Assembly: GCF_002900975.1 (NCBI RefSeq)
Contig: NZ_PJON01000005.1
Location: 62,001 to 126,000 of the forward strand
Length of the DNA: 64,000 nt
Direction of reading: 5' to 3'
DNA from: Tabrizicola aquatica
GTDB taxonomy: Bacteria > Pseudomonadota > Alphaproteobacteria > Rhodobacterales > Rhodobacteraceae
Position 1 is the first letter of the stretch, and the number at the start of each line of letters is the position of its first letter. The notes beneath the pieces were generated by a model that did no database searches, had not been told where the DNA came from, and worked only from the letters and a program-made list of their open reading frames with translations. A program made the position numbers and the translations under genes. Shown here piece by piece: positions 35,987-45,070 of this stretch.

Positions 35987-38900
35987 AACTGGTCGAAACC
36001 GCCATTGCCAACGCGCGCCTGACCCTTTCGATCCTGCTGTTCCTGATGGTCGCGGGCACCTTCGCCTATGTCTCGATCCCCAAGGAGGCCGAGCCCGACG
36101 TCCAGATCCCGATCCTCTACGTCAGCCTGCACTATGAGGGGATCTCGCCCGAGGACAGCGAGCGCCTGCTACTCCGCCCGATGGAAACGGCGCTGAAATC
36201 GATCTCGGGTATCAAGAAGATGACCTCGACCGCCTATCAGGGCGGGGGCAACGTGCTGATCGAGTTTCAGGCCGGGGCCGACCTGAACAAGGCGCTGGAT
36301 GACGTGCGCAACAAGGTGGACACCGCCCGCCCGCAATTGCCCGACGGCGCGGATGAGCCGACGGTCAACGAGGTCAACCTGTCGGAATTCCCGATCCTGG
36401 TCGTGACCCTGTCGGGCGACGTGCCGGAACGTGTCCTGGCCCGCGCGGGGCGTGAGTTGCAGGACCGCATCGAGGAATTGCCCCCGGTGCTGGAGGCGAA
36501 CCTGCAAGGTGTCCGCGACGATCTGGTCGAGGTGGTGATCGACCCCGGCAAGCTTGCGACCTATGGCCTGCGCCCCGATATCCTCATCGCCGGCTTCGCC
36601 GCCGGCAACCAGCTTGTCGCCGCCGGCGCGCTGGAGGGCAGCGAAGGCCGCTATGCGATCAAGGTTCCGTCGCTTCTGGAAACGGTGGCCGATGTGGCGA
36701 ACCTGCCGGTAATCTCGACCGGCACCGCCACCGTGCGCGTGCGCGACATCGCCACCATCCTGCCCACGTTGAAGGAACCCGCCACCATCACCCGCCTTGA
36801 CGGCCGTCCCGCCGTGGCGATTGAGGTCTCGAAACGCTCGGGCGCGAACCTGATCGAGACCGTGGACCAGGTGAAAGCCGTGACCGAGGCCTTCCGTCCC
36901 CTCCTGCCCGAAGGGACCGAGATCAGTTTCAGCCAGGACAAGTCCAAGGACATCCGGCAGTTGCTGTTCGACCTGCAGAACTCGGTCCTGACGGCGGTGA
37001 TCCTGGTTTTCATCGTCATCCTTTACGCCCTGTCGATGCGGGCCTCGATCCTGATCGGCCTGGCGATTCCGGCTTCGTTCCTGATGGGGATGCTGGCGCT
37101 GTCGCTTTGGGGCTACACGGTCAACATCGTGGTCCTGTTCTCGCTGATCCTGGCCGTCGGGATGCTGGTCGACGACGCGATCATCGTCACCGAATACGCC
37201 GAACGCCGCATGGCCGAAGGCATGGACAAGCGCGAGGCGTTCGCCCAGGCCTCGCATCGCATGACCGGCCCGGTCACGGCCGCCACCCTGACGCGGGTTG
37301 CGGCCTTCTCGCCCTTGCTGTTCTGGCCCGGCATCGTGGGCGAGTTCATGAAGTATCTGCCGATCACCCTGATCGTCACGCTCTCCGCCTCGCTGGTCTA
37401 TGCGCTGATCTTCGTCCCCACCCTGGGCGCGCTGATCGCCAAACCGTTCAAGCACCCGCCCCAGCACAAGGACGGCGCCTATATGTGGGTCGTCGGCAAG
37501 GCGGTGCGGCACCCGTTCATCGTCCTTTTCGTCGCGGTGGGCCTCTTGGTGGCGGTGCCCTTCGCCTATGCCAAGTACGGCAAGGGCGTGATCTTCTTCC
37601 CCGACGTCGAGCCCGAGTTCGGCCTGCTGTACGTCAAGGCGCGGGGCAACCTGTCGATCCAGGAAAAGGACGCTTTGGTCGCCCAAGCCGAGGAACGCAT
37701 CCTGGGCTGGCCCGGCATCGCCACGGTCTACACCCGCACCGGTGCGGGCGGCGGCATGGGCAACGAGGTCGGGCCGGACGTGATCGGCACGATCCAGTAC
37801 GAATTCGTCGACTGGCGCGAGCGCAAGCCCGCATCCGAGATCCTGACCGATCTTCGTGTCGCCATGATCGGCATACCCGGCGTGGATATCGAGGTCTCGG
37901 TGCCGCAGGCGGGGCCGCCCACTGGCAAGGCGATCCAGATCCAGCTTTCGGCCGACGATCCCTCGGGGCTGAACGACGTGGCCCGCGCGGTGGCCGACCA
38001 ACTGGCCGCTGTTCCGGACGTGATCGACATCTCGAACGGCCTGCCGCCGCCCGGGGTGGACTGGGAGTTGCGCGTCGACCGCGCCGCCGCTGCCCGCTAC
38101 GGCATCGCACCCGCGACCGTTGGGGCGATGGTGCAGCTGGTGACCGGGGGCCTCAAGCTGTCGGATTACCGGCCTGCCGGGGCCGACGACGCGGTGGACA
38201 TCGTCCTGCGCCTGCCAGCCGACCAGCGCACCATCGCGGCGCTGGACCAGTTGCGCATCCAGACCGCCGAAGGCTCGGTACCGATCACCAACTTCGTCAC
38301 CCGCGTCTCGGCCCCCACCACGGGCACCCTGACCCGGCTGGACGGCGCCCGCACTGTCACCGTGCAGGCCGGCATCCGCGAGGGCGTGCAGCCCGACCAG
38401 GTCCGCGCCGCCGTCAGCGCCGCGCTGGAGCAGGCCGAGCTGGACAAGATCGGCGTCCGCTGGAAACTTGCCGGCGAGGATCAGGAACAGGCCGAGGCAG
38501 GGGCCTTCCTGGCCAAGGCCTTCGGCGCGGCGATCTTCCTGATTTTCGTGGTCCTTCTGGCGCAGTTCAACAACTTCACCTCGGTCTGGCTGGTGCTGTC
38601 GGCGGTGATCATGTCCACCATCGGTGTCTTGCTGGGCCTGATGCTCATGGCCCAGCCGTTCACCATGGTGATGACCGGGATCGGGGTCATCGCGCTGGCC
38701 GGCGTGGTGGTGAACAACAACATCGTGCTGATCGACACCTACGACACCCTTCGACGCGAGGGCCGGCCGAAGATCGAGGCGATCCTGCAGACCTGCCGCG
38801 AGCGGGCGCGTCCCGTGGTCCTGACCGCGCTGACGGCGATCCTTGGCGTGCTGCCCATCGCCTTCGGCCTGAACGTCGAGCTTCTGCACCAGGAGGTCAC

Positions 38901-39108
38901 GATCGGCGCGCCCTCCACCCAGTGGTGGATCGCGCTCTCCAGCGCCATCGTCTATGGCCTGGCCTTTGCCACGGTCCTGACGCTGATCGTCATCCCGTCG
39001 CTTCTGATGCTGGTGATGCGGGACGACCATCCGAAGCCCTGGTTCTGGCAACGCGCCAAGCGCCAGGCCTGGCGCGCCGCACGGGGTAGGGCACAGCCGG
39101 CAGAGTGA
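35983..39108 (+). CDS. RND efflux permease (HAE1/AcrB-like)
   Basis: 1041 residues, family length. Twelve membrane helices: one N-terminal, a block around residues 340-530, one at 505-530, then a block at 855-1020, with two large periplasmic loops. Motif A-like A-V-G-M-L-V-D-D-A-I-I-V-T-E (the two Asp of proton relay) and G-V-V-V-N-N-N-I-V-L-I-D are present. Drives proton-coupled drug or metabolite export with the adaptor encoded immediately before. Substrate cannot be deduced. The second half shows N-N-N instead of N-D-G. Confidence 0.94.
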   Translation: MKLVETAIANARLTLSILLFLMVAGTFAYVSIPKEAEPDVQIPILYVSLHYEGISPEDSERLLLRPMETALKSISGIKKMTSTAYQGGGNVLIEFQAGADLNKALDDVRNKVDTARPQLPDGADEPTVNEVNLSEFPILVVTLSGDVPERVLARAGRELQDRIEELPPVLEANLQGVRDDLVEVVIDPGKLATYGLRPDILIAGFAAGNQLVAAGALEGSEGRYAIKVPSLLETVADVANLPVISTGTATVRVRDIATILPTLKEPATITRLDGRPAVAIEVSKRSGANLIETVDQVKAVTEAFRPLLPEGTEISFSQDKSKDIRQLLFDLQNSVLTAVILVFIVILYALSMRASILIGLAIPASFLMGMLALSLWGYTVNIVVLFSLILAVGMLVDDAIIVTEYAERRMAEGMDKREAFAQASHRMTGPVTAATLTRVAAFSPLLFWPGIVGEFMKYLPITLIVTLSASLVYALIFVPTLGALIAKPFKHPPQHKDGAYMWVVGKAVRHPFIVLFVAVGLLVAVPFAYAKYGKGVIFFPDVEPEFGLLYVKARGNLSIQEKDALVAQAEERILGWPGIATVYTRTGAGGGMGNEVGPDVIGTIQYEFVDWRERKPASEILTDLRVAMIGIPGVDIEVSVPQAGPPTGKAIQIQLSADDPSGLNDVARAVADQLAAVPDVIDISNGLPPPGVDWELRVDRAAAARYGIAPATVGAMVQLVTGGLKLSDYRPAGADDAVDIVLRLPADQRTIAALDQLRIQTAEGSVPITNFVTRVSAPTTGTLTRLDGARTVTVQAGIREGVQPDQVRAAVSAALEQAELDKIGVRWKLAGEDQEQAEAGAFLAKAFGAAIFLIFVVLLAQFNNFTSVWLVLSAVIMSTIGVLLGLMLMAQPFTMVMTGIGVIALAGVVVNNNIVLIDTYDTLRREGRPKIEAILQTCRERARPVVLTALTAILGVLPIAFGLNVELLHQEVTIGAPSTQWWIALSSAIVYGLAFATVLTLIVIPSLLMLVMRDDHPKPWFWQRAKRQAWRAARGRAQPAE

Positions 39109-39377
39109 AAGACGCCCAAGCCGGTCACTATAGATTCGATCGCTGAAAGAAATCTGTAGTCCACCTTTGGGTGGCCACCTGCGACGTAAAACAGATTGGG
39201 TGTTTCTGCCCCGGCCGCGTTGTCGCCTCCACCATCTCGGCTAACCGCACAATTTTTAATTCAGAGAAAAAAATTATTGTTGTAGTTCGTGGCCGTTGGG
39301 TTTTCATTGGCGCACCCCTCAGTCCGACCAGACGCCCCGCATCTGTGCAGGCTTTCGCCTCCATTGAAGGACACCGC
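39109..39377. other. AT-rich intergenic region
   Basis: 269 bp between the RND permease and the PPOX gene. Contains a small hairpin (CCACC/GGTGG near 39158-39171) that might end the RND transcript, and a stretch at 39249-39290 (ACAATTTTTAATTCAGAG and following) far poorer in GC than anything nearby, which probably holds the next promoter. No gene seen. Confidence 0.5.
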
Positions 39378-40025
39378 ATGCCCTACGCTCTCAAACCCGA
39401 ACACCTGGTTCCGGACGAGGTCGCCCTCCGGGCGCTTTTCCCGGCGACGCATACCCTGGCTGCGCTGAAATCCCTGCCCGCATTGGATAGCCATGCGCGC
39501 GACTTCATCCGCCGCTCGCCGTTTCTGTGCATCGGCACTCAGAATGCCGAAGGCAAGGCAGATGTCAGCCCGCGTGGCGACCCGCCTGGATTTGTCGCGG
39601 TACTGGACGACCAGACGCTTGCGATTCCAGACCGCCCGGGAAACAACCGGCTCGACACCCAGTCCAATATCCTGGCCAACCCCAGCGTCGGGCTTCTGTT
39701 CATGGTCCCAGGCTTTGACGATACGCTGCGGGTGAACGGCACCGCGCGGCTGACGACCGACCCGCAGATCCTGGCGCCGCTAGCGGTCAACGACCGTGTG
39801 CCGACCCTGGCCATCGTCGTATCCGTGACCGAGGTTTTCCTGCACTGCGCCAAGGCGTTCCGCCGTTCGCGACTTTGGGATCCCGAAGCCCGGCAGAACC
39901 GCAAGGAAATGCCCTCACTCTTGAAGATGATTCTCGACCAGACGACCGGCGCGCCGCAGGATCCGGCCGCTATGCAGAAGATCGATGAGGGGTTGGACGC
40001 GGATTACCGCAACTCCATGTACTGA
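39378..40025 (+). CDS. PPOX-type FMN flavoprotein (MSMEG_1061-like)
   Basis: 215 residues from the ATG at 39378 with GAAGG upstream; an in-frame extension to 39171 crosses the AT-rich promoter region and is rejected. Split-barrel flavoprotein: F-L-C-I-G-T-Q-N-A-E-G-K-A-D-V-S-P-R-G-D and D-R-P-G-N-N-R-L-D-T are the FMN-phosphate and flavin-contacting segments of the pyridoxamine-phosphate-oxidase-like superfamily; the late C-A-K-A-F-R-R-S-R-L-W is typical of the subgroup. Reductase for an unidentified small molecule; not the vitamin B6 enzyme PdxH. Confidence 0.88.
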   Translation: MPYALKPEHLVPDEVALRALFPATHTLAALKSLPALDSHARDFIRRSPFLCIGTQNAEGKADVSPRGDPPGFVAVLDDQTLAIPDRPGNNRLDTQSNILANPSVGLLFMVPGFDDTLRVNGTARLTTDPQILAPLAVNDRVPTLAIVVSVTEVFLHCAKAFRRSRLWDPEARQNRKEMPSLLKMILDQTTGAPQDPAAMQKIDEGLDADYRNSMY

Positions 40026-40074
40026 GCCGGTCCCGCCTGTTCCCGGCCAACGGGGACGGGCAACCCAGCGCAAG

Positions 40075-40107
40075 ACAAAACAAAACCGCCCGAAGGCGGC
40101 TGTTTTT
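40075..40107. terminator. Bidirectional terminator of tRNA-Ala and PPOX gene
   Basis: Stem CCGCC/GGCGG (loop CGAA, extendable by one pair) flanked by an A-rich run on the left and T-run on the right, so U-tails form in both directions. It lies 50 bp after the PPOX stop and 10 bp downstream of the minus-strand tRNA. Confidence 0.88.
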
Positions 40108-40117
40108 AGTCTCTCTT

Positions 40118-40193
<76 letters not shown>

Positions 40194-40299
40194 ACCGGAG
40201 AGAAGAACCGCGTCGTTTCCTTCGCGATGCCGGGTATTTAGGGTAGGTCGCCGGGGGGTGCAAGCGGAAAATTCGCGCTTTTCTCACCCGGCTTCCGCC

Positions 40300-40635
40300 T
40301 TAGACTTCCTCTTCGTCGCCCGGCACGTCGGCCAGGTCGTCCAGCGACACGTTGTCGTCTGCATCATCTTCCAGCAGATCGTCGTCCAACTCGGTGTCGT
40401 CGGCCGCCGCGCCCTCCAGCAGGACGTCTTCGGCCTCCAGATCCTCGACCAGGACATCATCGTCCTTGTCCGGCACGGCGCGCGAAATGACCGAGGCGGC
40501 CATCTTGCGGCGAACAGATTCGATGTCCACGACTTCGCCCGTATAGGGGCTGACGATCGGGGTTTTGTTCAGGTCATAGAAGCGCTTGCCGGTCGTCGGG
40601 CAAATGCGCTTTGTGCCCCATTCTGCTTTGGGCAT
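40300..40635 (-). CDS. TIGR02300 / FYDLN-acid family protein
   Basis: 111 residues from the ATG at 40635 with AAGGGA upstream. The N-terminus carries W-G-T-K-R-I-C-P-T-T-G-K-R-F-Y-D-L-N-K-T-P-I-V-S-P-Y, the defining FYDLN motif, with a single Cys. The second half is extremely acidic (runs of D, E and L to the terminal G-D-E-E-E-V). Common in alphaproteobacteria, unknown function; the acidic tail suggests binding of a basic partner or nucleic-acid mimicry. Confidence 0.92.
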   Translation of the reverse strand: MPKAEWGTKRICPTTGKRFYDLNKTPIVSPYTGEVVDIESVRRKMAASVISRAVPDKDDDVLVEDLEAEDVLLEGAAADDTELDDDLLEDDADDNVSLDDLADVPGDEEEV

Positions 40636-40758
40636 GGTGATCCCTTCGAGTGCTCGGTAGCAGGAAAGCTGCCGCTTGCCACAGGTGCAGGCGACTGTCA
40701 AAGCCTTTTGTGTGCCGGTGGAAGTGGCTATGCTGGGCAAAGCTTTCAAGGGGTTTTC

Positions 40759-41451
40759 ATGCCGGTCCTGCCGGGCTCTCCACCGCTCGACGTGCATCTG
40801 AAGCGCTCGGCCCGGGCGCGGCGATTCTCGCTGCGGGTGTCGCGGCTGGACGGCAAGGTCACGCTCTCGATTCCCACCCGCGCGCGTGAGGCCGAGGCGC
40901 TGGATTTCCTGCGCGGACATGAGGGCTGGTTGCGGCAGACCCTGTCCGCGATCCCGGAGGTGGCGCTGCGGCCGGTCAGCCTCGGCTCGGTCGTGCCGGT
41001 CGAGGGGCGGCCCCTGCAACTGGCAGCCGGCACCGGCCGCGCCCTGCGGGTCGAGGGCGAGGCGCTGCTGGTGCCGGGCGATCCGGCCCGCGTCGGGCCG
41101 CGGGTTGCGGCCTGGCTGAAGGTGCTGGCCCGCGACCGGCTGGCGGAGGCCTCGACCCGCTATGCGGCGCAGGTCGGGCGGCAGTATTCGACGCTGGCCC
41201 TGCGCGACACCCGCTCGCGCTGGGGGTCCTGCTCGCCCGACGGGCGGCTGATGTATTCCTGGCGGTTGATCATGGCCCCGCCGGCGGTGCTGGACTATGT
41301 CGCCGCGCATGAGGTGGCCCATCTGGTCGAGCTGAACCACTCGCCGGCCTACTGGAAGGTCGTGACCGCGATCTGCCCGGACTGGCGGCTGCACCGCGCC
41401 TGGTTGCACGCCCAGGGCCAGACGCTGCACCGGCTGCGCTTTCAGGATTGA
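40759..41451 (+). CDS. YgjP/SprT-like metallopeptidase (DUF45)
   Basis: 230 residues from the ATG at 40759. The Zn site H-E-V-A-H-L with a third His in N-H-S-P-A-Y-W and the preceding S-R-W-G-S-C-S motif are those of the YgjP (M48-like, DUF45) family. No signal peptide or membrane helix, so cytoplasmic. A proteolytic role is likely, substrate unknown. Short gap to the GntR gene downstream; could be co-transcribed. Confidence 0.92.
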   Translation: MPVLPGSPPLDVHLKRSARARRFSLRVSRLDGKVTLSIPTRAREAEALDFLRGHEGWLRQTLSAIPEVALRPVSLGSVVPVEGRPLQLAAGTGRALRVEGEALLVPGDPARVGPRVAAWLKVLARDRLAEASTRYAAQVGRQYSTLALRDTRSRWGSCSPDGRLMYSWRLIMAPPAVLDYVAAHEVAHLVELNHSPAYWKVVTAICPDWRLHRAWLHAQGQTLHRLRFQD

Positions 41452-41484
41452 CCGGCTGGCCTGCGGGGTGTTCCCTCTGGCGCC

Positions 41485-42132
41485 ATGCTGACCCCGCGCC
41501 CCACCGACCCGAACGCCGCCGCGCATGAGCGGTTGTACCGGACCCTGCGTCAGCAGGTCATGCATGGCGAGCTGGACCCCGGCCAGTCGCTGACCTTGCG
41601 GGGCCTGGGCAAGCAGTTCGGCGTGTCGATGACCCCCGCGCGTGAGGCGGTGCGGCGGCTGGTGGCGGAGGGGGCGCTGACGCTGTCCTCGTCGGGCCGG
41701 ATTTCCACCCCCGAACTGACCCCGGAACGGATCGAGGAACTGGCTGCGATCCGGGCGCTGCTGGAACCCGAGATGGCGGCCCGGGCGCTGCCCCGCGCTC
41801 ACTTTGCCCTGATCGAGCGGCTGACGGCGATCAACCTGATGAACGGCGAGGCGGCGGTCCGGGGGGATGCGGTGGCCTATGTCCGCACCAACCTGGAGTT
41901 CCACCGGACCCTCTACCTGCGGGCCCAGACGCCGGCGATGCTGGCGATGTGCGAGACGGTCTGGCTGCAGCTGGGGCCGACGATGCGGGCGGTCTATGCG
42001 AGGGTCAAGCGGAGGGAGCCGCCGATGCACCACCGGGTGATCCTGGCGGCCCTGAAGGCGGGGGACGAGCCGGGCCTGCGGCTGGCGGTGCGGACCGACG
42101 TGACCCAGGGGCTGCGGCATCTGGCGGGGTGA
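41485..42132 (+). CDS. GntR-family (FadR/FCD) transcriptional regulator
   Basis: 215 residues. N-terminal winged HTH (L-T-L-R-G-L-G-K-Q-F-G-V-S-M-T-P-A-R-E-A-V-R-R-L) and an all-helical FCD ligand-binding domain from ~residue 80, with E-F-H-R-T-L-Y-L as the expected metal/ligand helix. Represses or activates a catabolic operon in response to an organic acid; no obvious catabolic operon adjoins it, so the target is unclear. Confidence 0.92.
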   Translation: MLTPRPTDPNAAAHERLYRTLRQQVMHGELDPGQSLTLRGLGKQFGVSMTPAREAVRRLVAEGALTLSSSGRISTPELTPERIEELAAIRALLEPEMAARALPRAHFALIERLTAINLMNGEAAVRGDAVAYVRTNLEFHRTLYLRAQTPAMLAMCETVWLQLGPTMRAVYARVKRREPPMHHRVILAALKAGDEPGLRLAVRTDVTQGLRHLAG

Positions 42133-42322
42133 GTGTCCACGGTGGACAGATCGAGATAATCCAGCGATTGCAAGGGCTTGACCGGACGGGTTAAGGATTT
42201 GGCAAGGATTGTGCGGGGCCGGTCGCGTGCGCCTTGGTGCCAGGGTCAGGGCTTGGCGGCAAGGCCACAGACGCCGGGGGCAAAAGCTGGTATGTCGGGG
42301 CGGAGCGACGAGAGGTGACAGG

Positions 42323-42685
42323 ATGAGTGAGCGACCCGCGATGGAACCCCTGGACTGGATGAGCGCGGCGTTCAACGTCGGGATCGGGCTCTTTCTTGGA
42401 CTGGCGCTGAACGGGTTGCTGGGGCTGGTCGCCGATGGCTTCTGGGTCTTGGCGCTGGCCATGGCGGTCATCGGTGCGGGGGCCGCGCTGGCCGTGTTGG
42501 CCTTTGACCAGCTGCTCACCCGGGCGACCGACCGGATCTTCCCAGGTGGTATCCAGCCCGCGGCCAATCCGAAACCAAGGGGCCGCAGGCCGATGGCGCG
42601 GCTGATGAGCCTGCCTGCGGGCCTTGTGCTTGGCATGGGTCTGGCGCAGCTGGGGCTGACCCAGACGATCCTGGAATTGTTCTAA
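42323..42685 (+). CDS. Small membrane protein, function unknown
   Basis: 120 residues from the ATG at 42323 behind GAGAGGTG. Two strong helices (about 15-38 and 42-64), a basic loop (R-A-T-D-R-I-F and K-P-R-G-R-R) and a weaker third hydrophobic segment near the C-terminus. No recognised domain. Preceded by a 190-bp region after the GntR gene. Confidence 0.7.
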   Translation: MSERPAMEPLDWMSAAFNVGIGLFLGLALNGLLGLVADGFWVLALAMAVIGAGAALAVLAFDQLLTRATDRIFPGGIQPAANPKPRGRRPMARLMSLPAGLVLGMGLAQLGLTQTILELF

Positions 42686-42728
42686 GCGCGCGCCGAGAGG
42701 CCAAGATCGGCCGAAAAGCAGTCTTTCG

Positions 42729-43145
42729 TCACCCAGCGCGGCGAGGTTCGGCCAGGTTGTCGCAGTAAAGCGCGATCTTGTTGCCTTGCGGGTCGCGCAG
42801 ATAGCCCACGTAAAACCCGGCACCGTAAGCGGCCCGAAAACCCGGAGCCCCGTCATCCTGCCCGCCCGCAGAAAGGGCCGCCGCATGCAGGTCACGCAGC
42901 AGGGCCTGGGTCGGGACCTGGAACGCGATCATGGTGCCATTGCCGGCCGAGGCAGGCCGGTCGTCGAAAGGCCGCCTGACGTAAAGATCGGGCAAAGCGT
43001 TCTGCAGCGTCGATGGGCGGGAAAGGCTGTAGCCCAGCCCCTCGTCCGACACGTCAAGATCGTATCCCAGCCTTGGAAGGAAGGCAGAGTAGAACTGGCG
43101 GGCGTTCTCGATGTCATCCACCCCAACCGTGACATAGCCAATCAT
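42729..43145 (-). CDS. VOC/glyoxalase-superfamily protein
   Basis: 138 residues from the ATG at 43145. Starts M-I-G-Y-V-T-V-G-V-D-D-I-E-N-A-R-Q-F-Y, the classic first VOC strand-helix, and ends with D-P-Q-G-N-K-I-A-L-Y-C, the second-half metal-Glu strand in which the usual Glu/His is Ala/Leu, so metal binding may be altered. Likely a small-molecule-binding or glyoxalase-like enzyme. Divergent from pirin. Confidence 0.85.
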   Translation of the reverse strand: MIGYVTVGVDDIENARQFYSAFLPRLGYDLDVSDEGLGYSLSRPSTLQNALPDLYVRRPFDDRPASAGNGTMIAFQVPTQALLRDLHAAALSAGGQDDGAPGFRAAYGAGFYVGYLRDPQGNKIALYCDNLAEPRRAG

Positions 43146-43325
43146 TGCCGTCCTCCGTAACCTTTGCCGCATTTGTAGAGGGATGAAACAGCAGGACAAA
43201 GCTTTGTTCCCGGATCGGGCGGGCACGGGCATCGGTGCATTCCCGCACAATGTCCTGCCGCATTTGCGCCTTGGCGTGGGGGCCCCACCGCCCCATCTTC
43301 TGCGCAACGCAATCAGGAGGCACCC

Positions 43326-44237
43326 ATGTCCATCCGTCCCGTCATCGAGACCCGCCGCGCCCAGCCGCATCTGGAGGGCGCAGGCGTCCATCTGCATCGC
43401 GCCTTCGGGGGCCAGGACCCGCTGGCCGAGGACCCGTTCCTGCTGTTCGACGATTTCCGGGGCGACCGGCCGCGCGACTATCAGGCCGGGTTCCCCTGGC
43501 ACCCGCACCGGGGGATCGAGACGATCACCTATGTTCTGGCCGGCACGGTGGAGCATGGCGACAGTCTGGGCAACCGGGGCATCCTGGGGCCGGGGTCGCT
43601 GCAACTGATGACGGCGGGGCGGGGCATCCTGCACCAGGAGATGCCGAAGGGCGACGCGATGGGGCGGATGCATGGCTTCCAGCTGTGGGGTAACCTGCCA
43701 CGCGCGCTGAAGATGACCGCGCCGCGCTATCAGGACATTCCGGGGCAGGAACTGCCCGAGCGGTTCGAGGATGATGGCACCAGCATCCGTGTGGTGATCG
43801 GCGACTATCGCGGCGTGAAAAGCCCGGTCGAGGGGATCGCGGCGGACCCGCAATACCTGGATGTCTTTGTCCCGGCGGGCAAGCGCAAGACCTTCAAGGT
43901 GGACACCCGCCGCCGGGCCTTTGCCTATGTCTTTGACGGCGCAGGCAACTTCCGCGATGCCGCGCGGCCCGAGGGTGTTCTGCTGGAGAAGGAAGTCGCG
44001 GGGCAGGAAGTGAATATCCGTGACCTGTCCGGCAACCGGACCCTGGTGCGCTTTGGAGCGGGGGATGAGGTGACGGTGACGGCCGGGCCGGATGGTGTGC
44101 GGTTCCTTCTGATCAGCGGCGCGCCGATCGAAGAGCCGGTCGCCTGGGCCGGGCCGATCGTGATGAACACCGAGGCCGAGTTGCGCCAGGCCTTTGCCGA
44201 GTTGCGCAACGGGACCTTCATCAAGCCCGCGCATTAA
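43326..44237 (+). CDS. Pirin family protein
   Basis: 303 residues with AGGAGG before the ATG. Bicupin with the pirin N-terminal metal site F-P-W-H-P-H-R-G-I-E-T-I-T-Y and G-I-L-H-Q-E-M; the second cupin is degenerate. Bacterial pirins have been tied to quercetin dioxygenase activity or redox-sensitive regulation. Cytoplasmic. The region upstream toward the VOC gene is ~180 bp. Confidence 0.93.
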   Translation: MSIRPVIETRRAQPHLEGAGVHLHRAFGGQDPLAEDPFLLFDDFRGDRPRDYQAGFPWHPHRGIETITYVLAGTVEHGDSLGNRGILGPGSLQLMTAGRGILHQEMPKGDAMGRMHGFQLWGNLPRALKMTAPRYQDIPGQELPERFEDDGTSIRVVIGDYRGVKSPVEGIAADPQYLDVFVPAGKRKTFKVDTRRRAFAYVFDGAGNFRDAARPEGVLLEKEVAGQEVNIRDLSGNRTLVRFGAGDEVTVTAGPDGVRFLLISGAPIEEPVAWAGPIVMNTEAELRQAFAELRNGTFIKPAH

Positions 44238-44326
44238 GCCGGTTTGACGACAGCGCGCCAAGGCGCTAGCCACAGAAGCGGGCGGTCGGTGATCCGGCCG
44301 CCCGCGCTTTTTGCGGGGTCGGGCGG

Positions 44327-45070
44327 ATGTTCAAGCGGGCCTTGGGGCCAAGATACTATGCGTTCCTGACCGCGTTGCACCGGACGCTTCTGTTCGACTG
44401 GTACCTGGAGATCGGTTGCCGGACGGGTGAGTCCGTCGCCTTGTCGCGCAGCAAGACCGTGGCCGTCGACCCGTTTTTCCGGGCCGAATTGAACATCATC
44501 GGCGTGAAGCCCGCGTTGCATGTGTTCCAGCAGACCAGCGACGATTTCTTTGCCAGCGGCTTTCTGGCGAAGAACGACATCCGGCTGGCGGTCAGCTTTC
44601 TGGACGGGATGCACCTGTTCGAGTTCCTGTTGCGCGATTTCATGCAGACCGAGGCGGCCAGCCATCCGCAGGGGGTGGTGATGCTGCATGACTGCGCCCC
44701 CTTTACGCATGAGATGACGACCCGCGACCTGACGGCGATCCGGGGCTCGTGGACCGGGGATGTCTGGAAGCTGGTGCCGATCCTGCAAAAGTGGCGGCCG
44801 GAGTTGAAGCTGACCATGCTGGACAGCCGGCCGACCGGGCTGCTGTGCGTCACCAACCTGCAGCCGGGCAACCGGGTTTTGCAGGACAACTATGCCCGGA
44901 TCCTGGCCGAGTACATGGACCTGGACCTGGCGGGCTTTGGGGTCGAGCGGTTCTTTGGCCTGTTCGACTATGTCAGCAGCCGCGAGGAGGTCGAGCGGGG
45001 CTTCCCGCTCTTCCGTTCCCTGGCGCTGGACCCGTCACAGGCGCTGGAGCCGAAGCTGCACAGCACCTGA
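44327..45070 (+). CDS. Class I SAM methyltransferase-like protein
   Basis: 247 residues. L-F-D-W-Y-L-E-I-G-C-R-T-G-E-S aligns with the SAM-binding glycine motif I (E-x-G-x-x-x-G), and D-I-R-L-A-V-S-F-L-D-G-M-H with the acidic motif of Methyltransf_24-type enzymes acting on small polar or carbohydrate groups. M-L-H-D-C-A-P-F follows. Acceptor unknown; often linked to surface polysaccharide genes, none of which are seen nearby. Ends exactly next to the lpd stop on the other strand. Confidence 0.75.
   Translation: MFKRALGPRYYAFLTALHRTLLFDWYLEIGCRTGESVALSRSKTVAVDPFFRAELNIIGVKPALHVFQQTSDDFFASGFLAKNDIRLAVSFLDGMHLFEFLLRDFMQTEAASHPQGVVMLHDCAPFTHEMTTRDLTAIRGSWTGDVWKLVPILQKWRPELKLTMLDSRPTGLLCVTNLQPGNRVLQDNYARILAEYMDLDLAGFGVERFFGLFDYVSSREEVERGFPLFRSLALDPSQALEPKLHST

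Noticed and set aside
36169-39051. A 960-codon minus-strand frame opposite the RND permease
   Set aside because: Composition is dominated by D, R, H, G and Q, the typical complement of a GC-rich coding strand; no ribosome site or domain.
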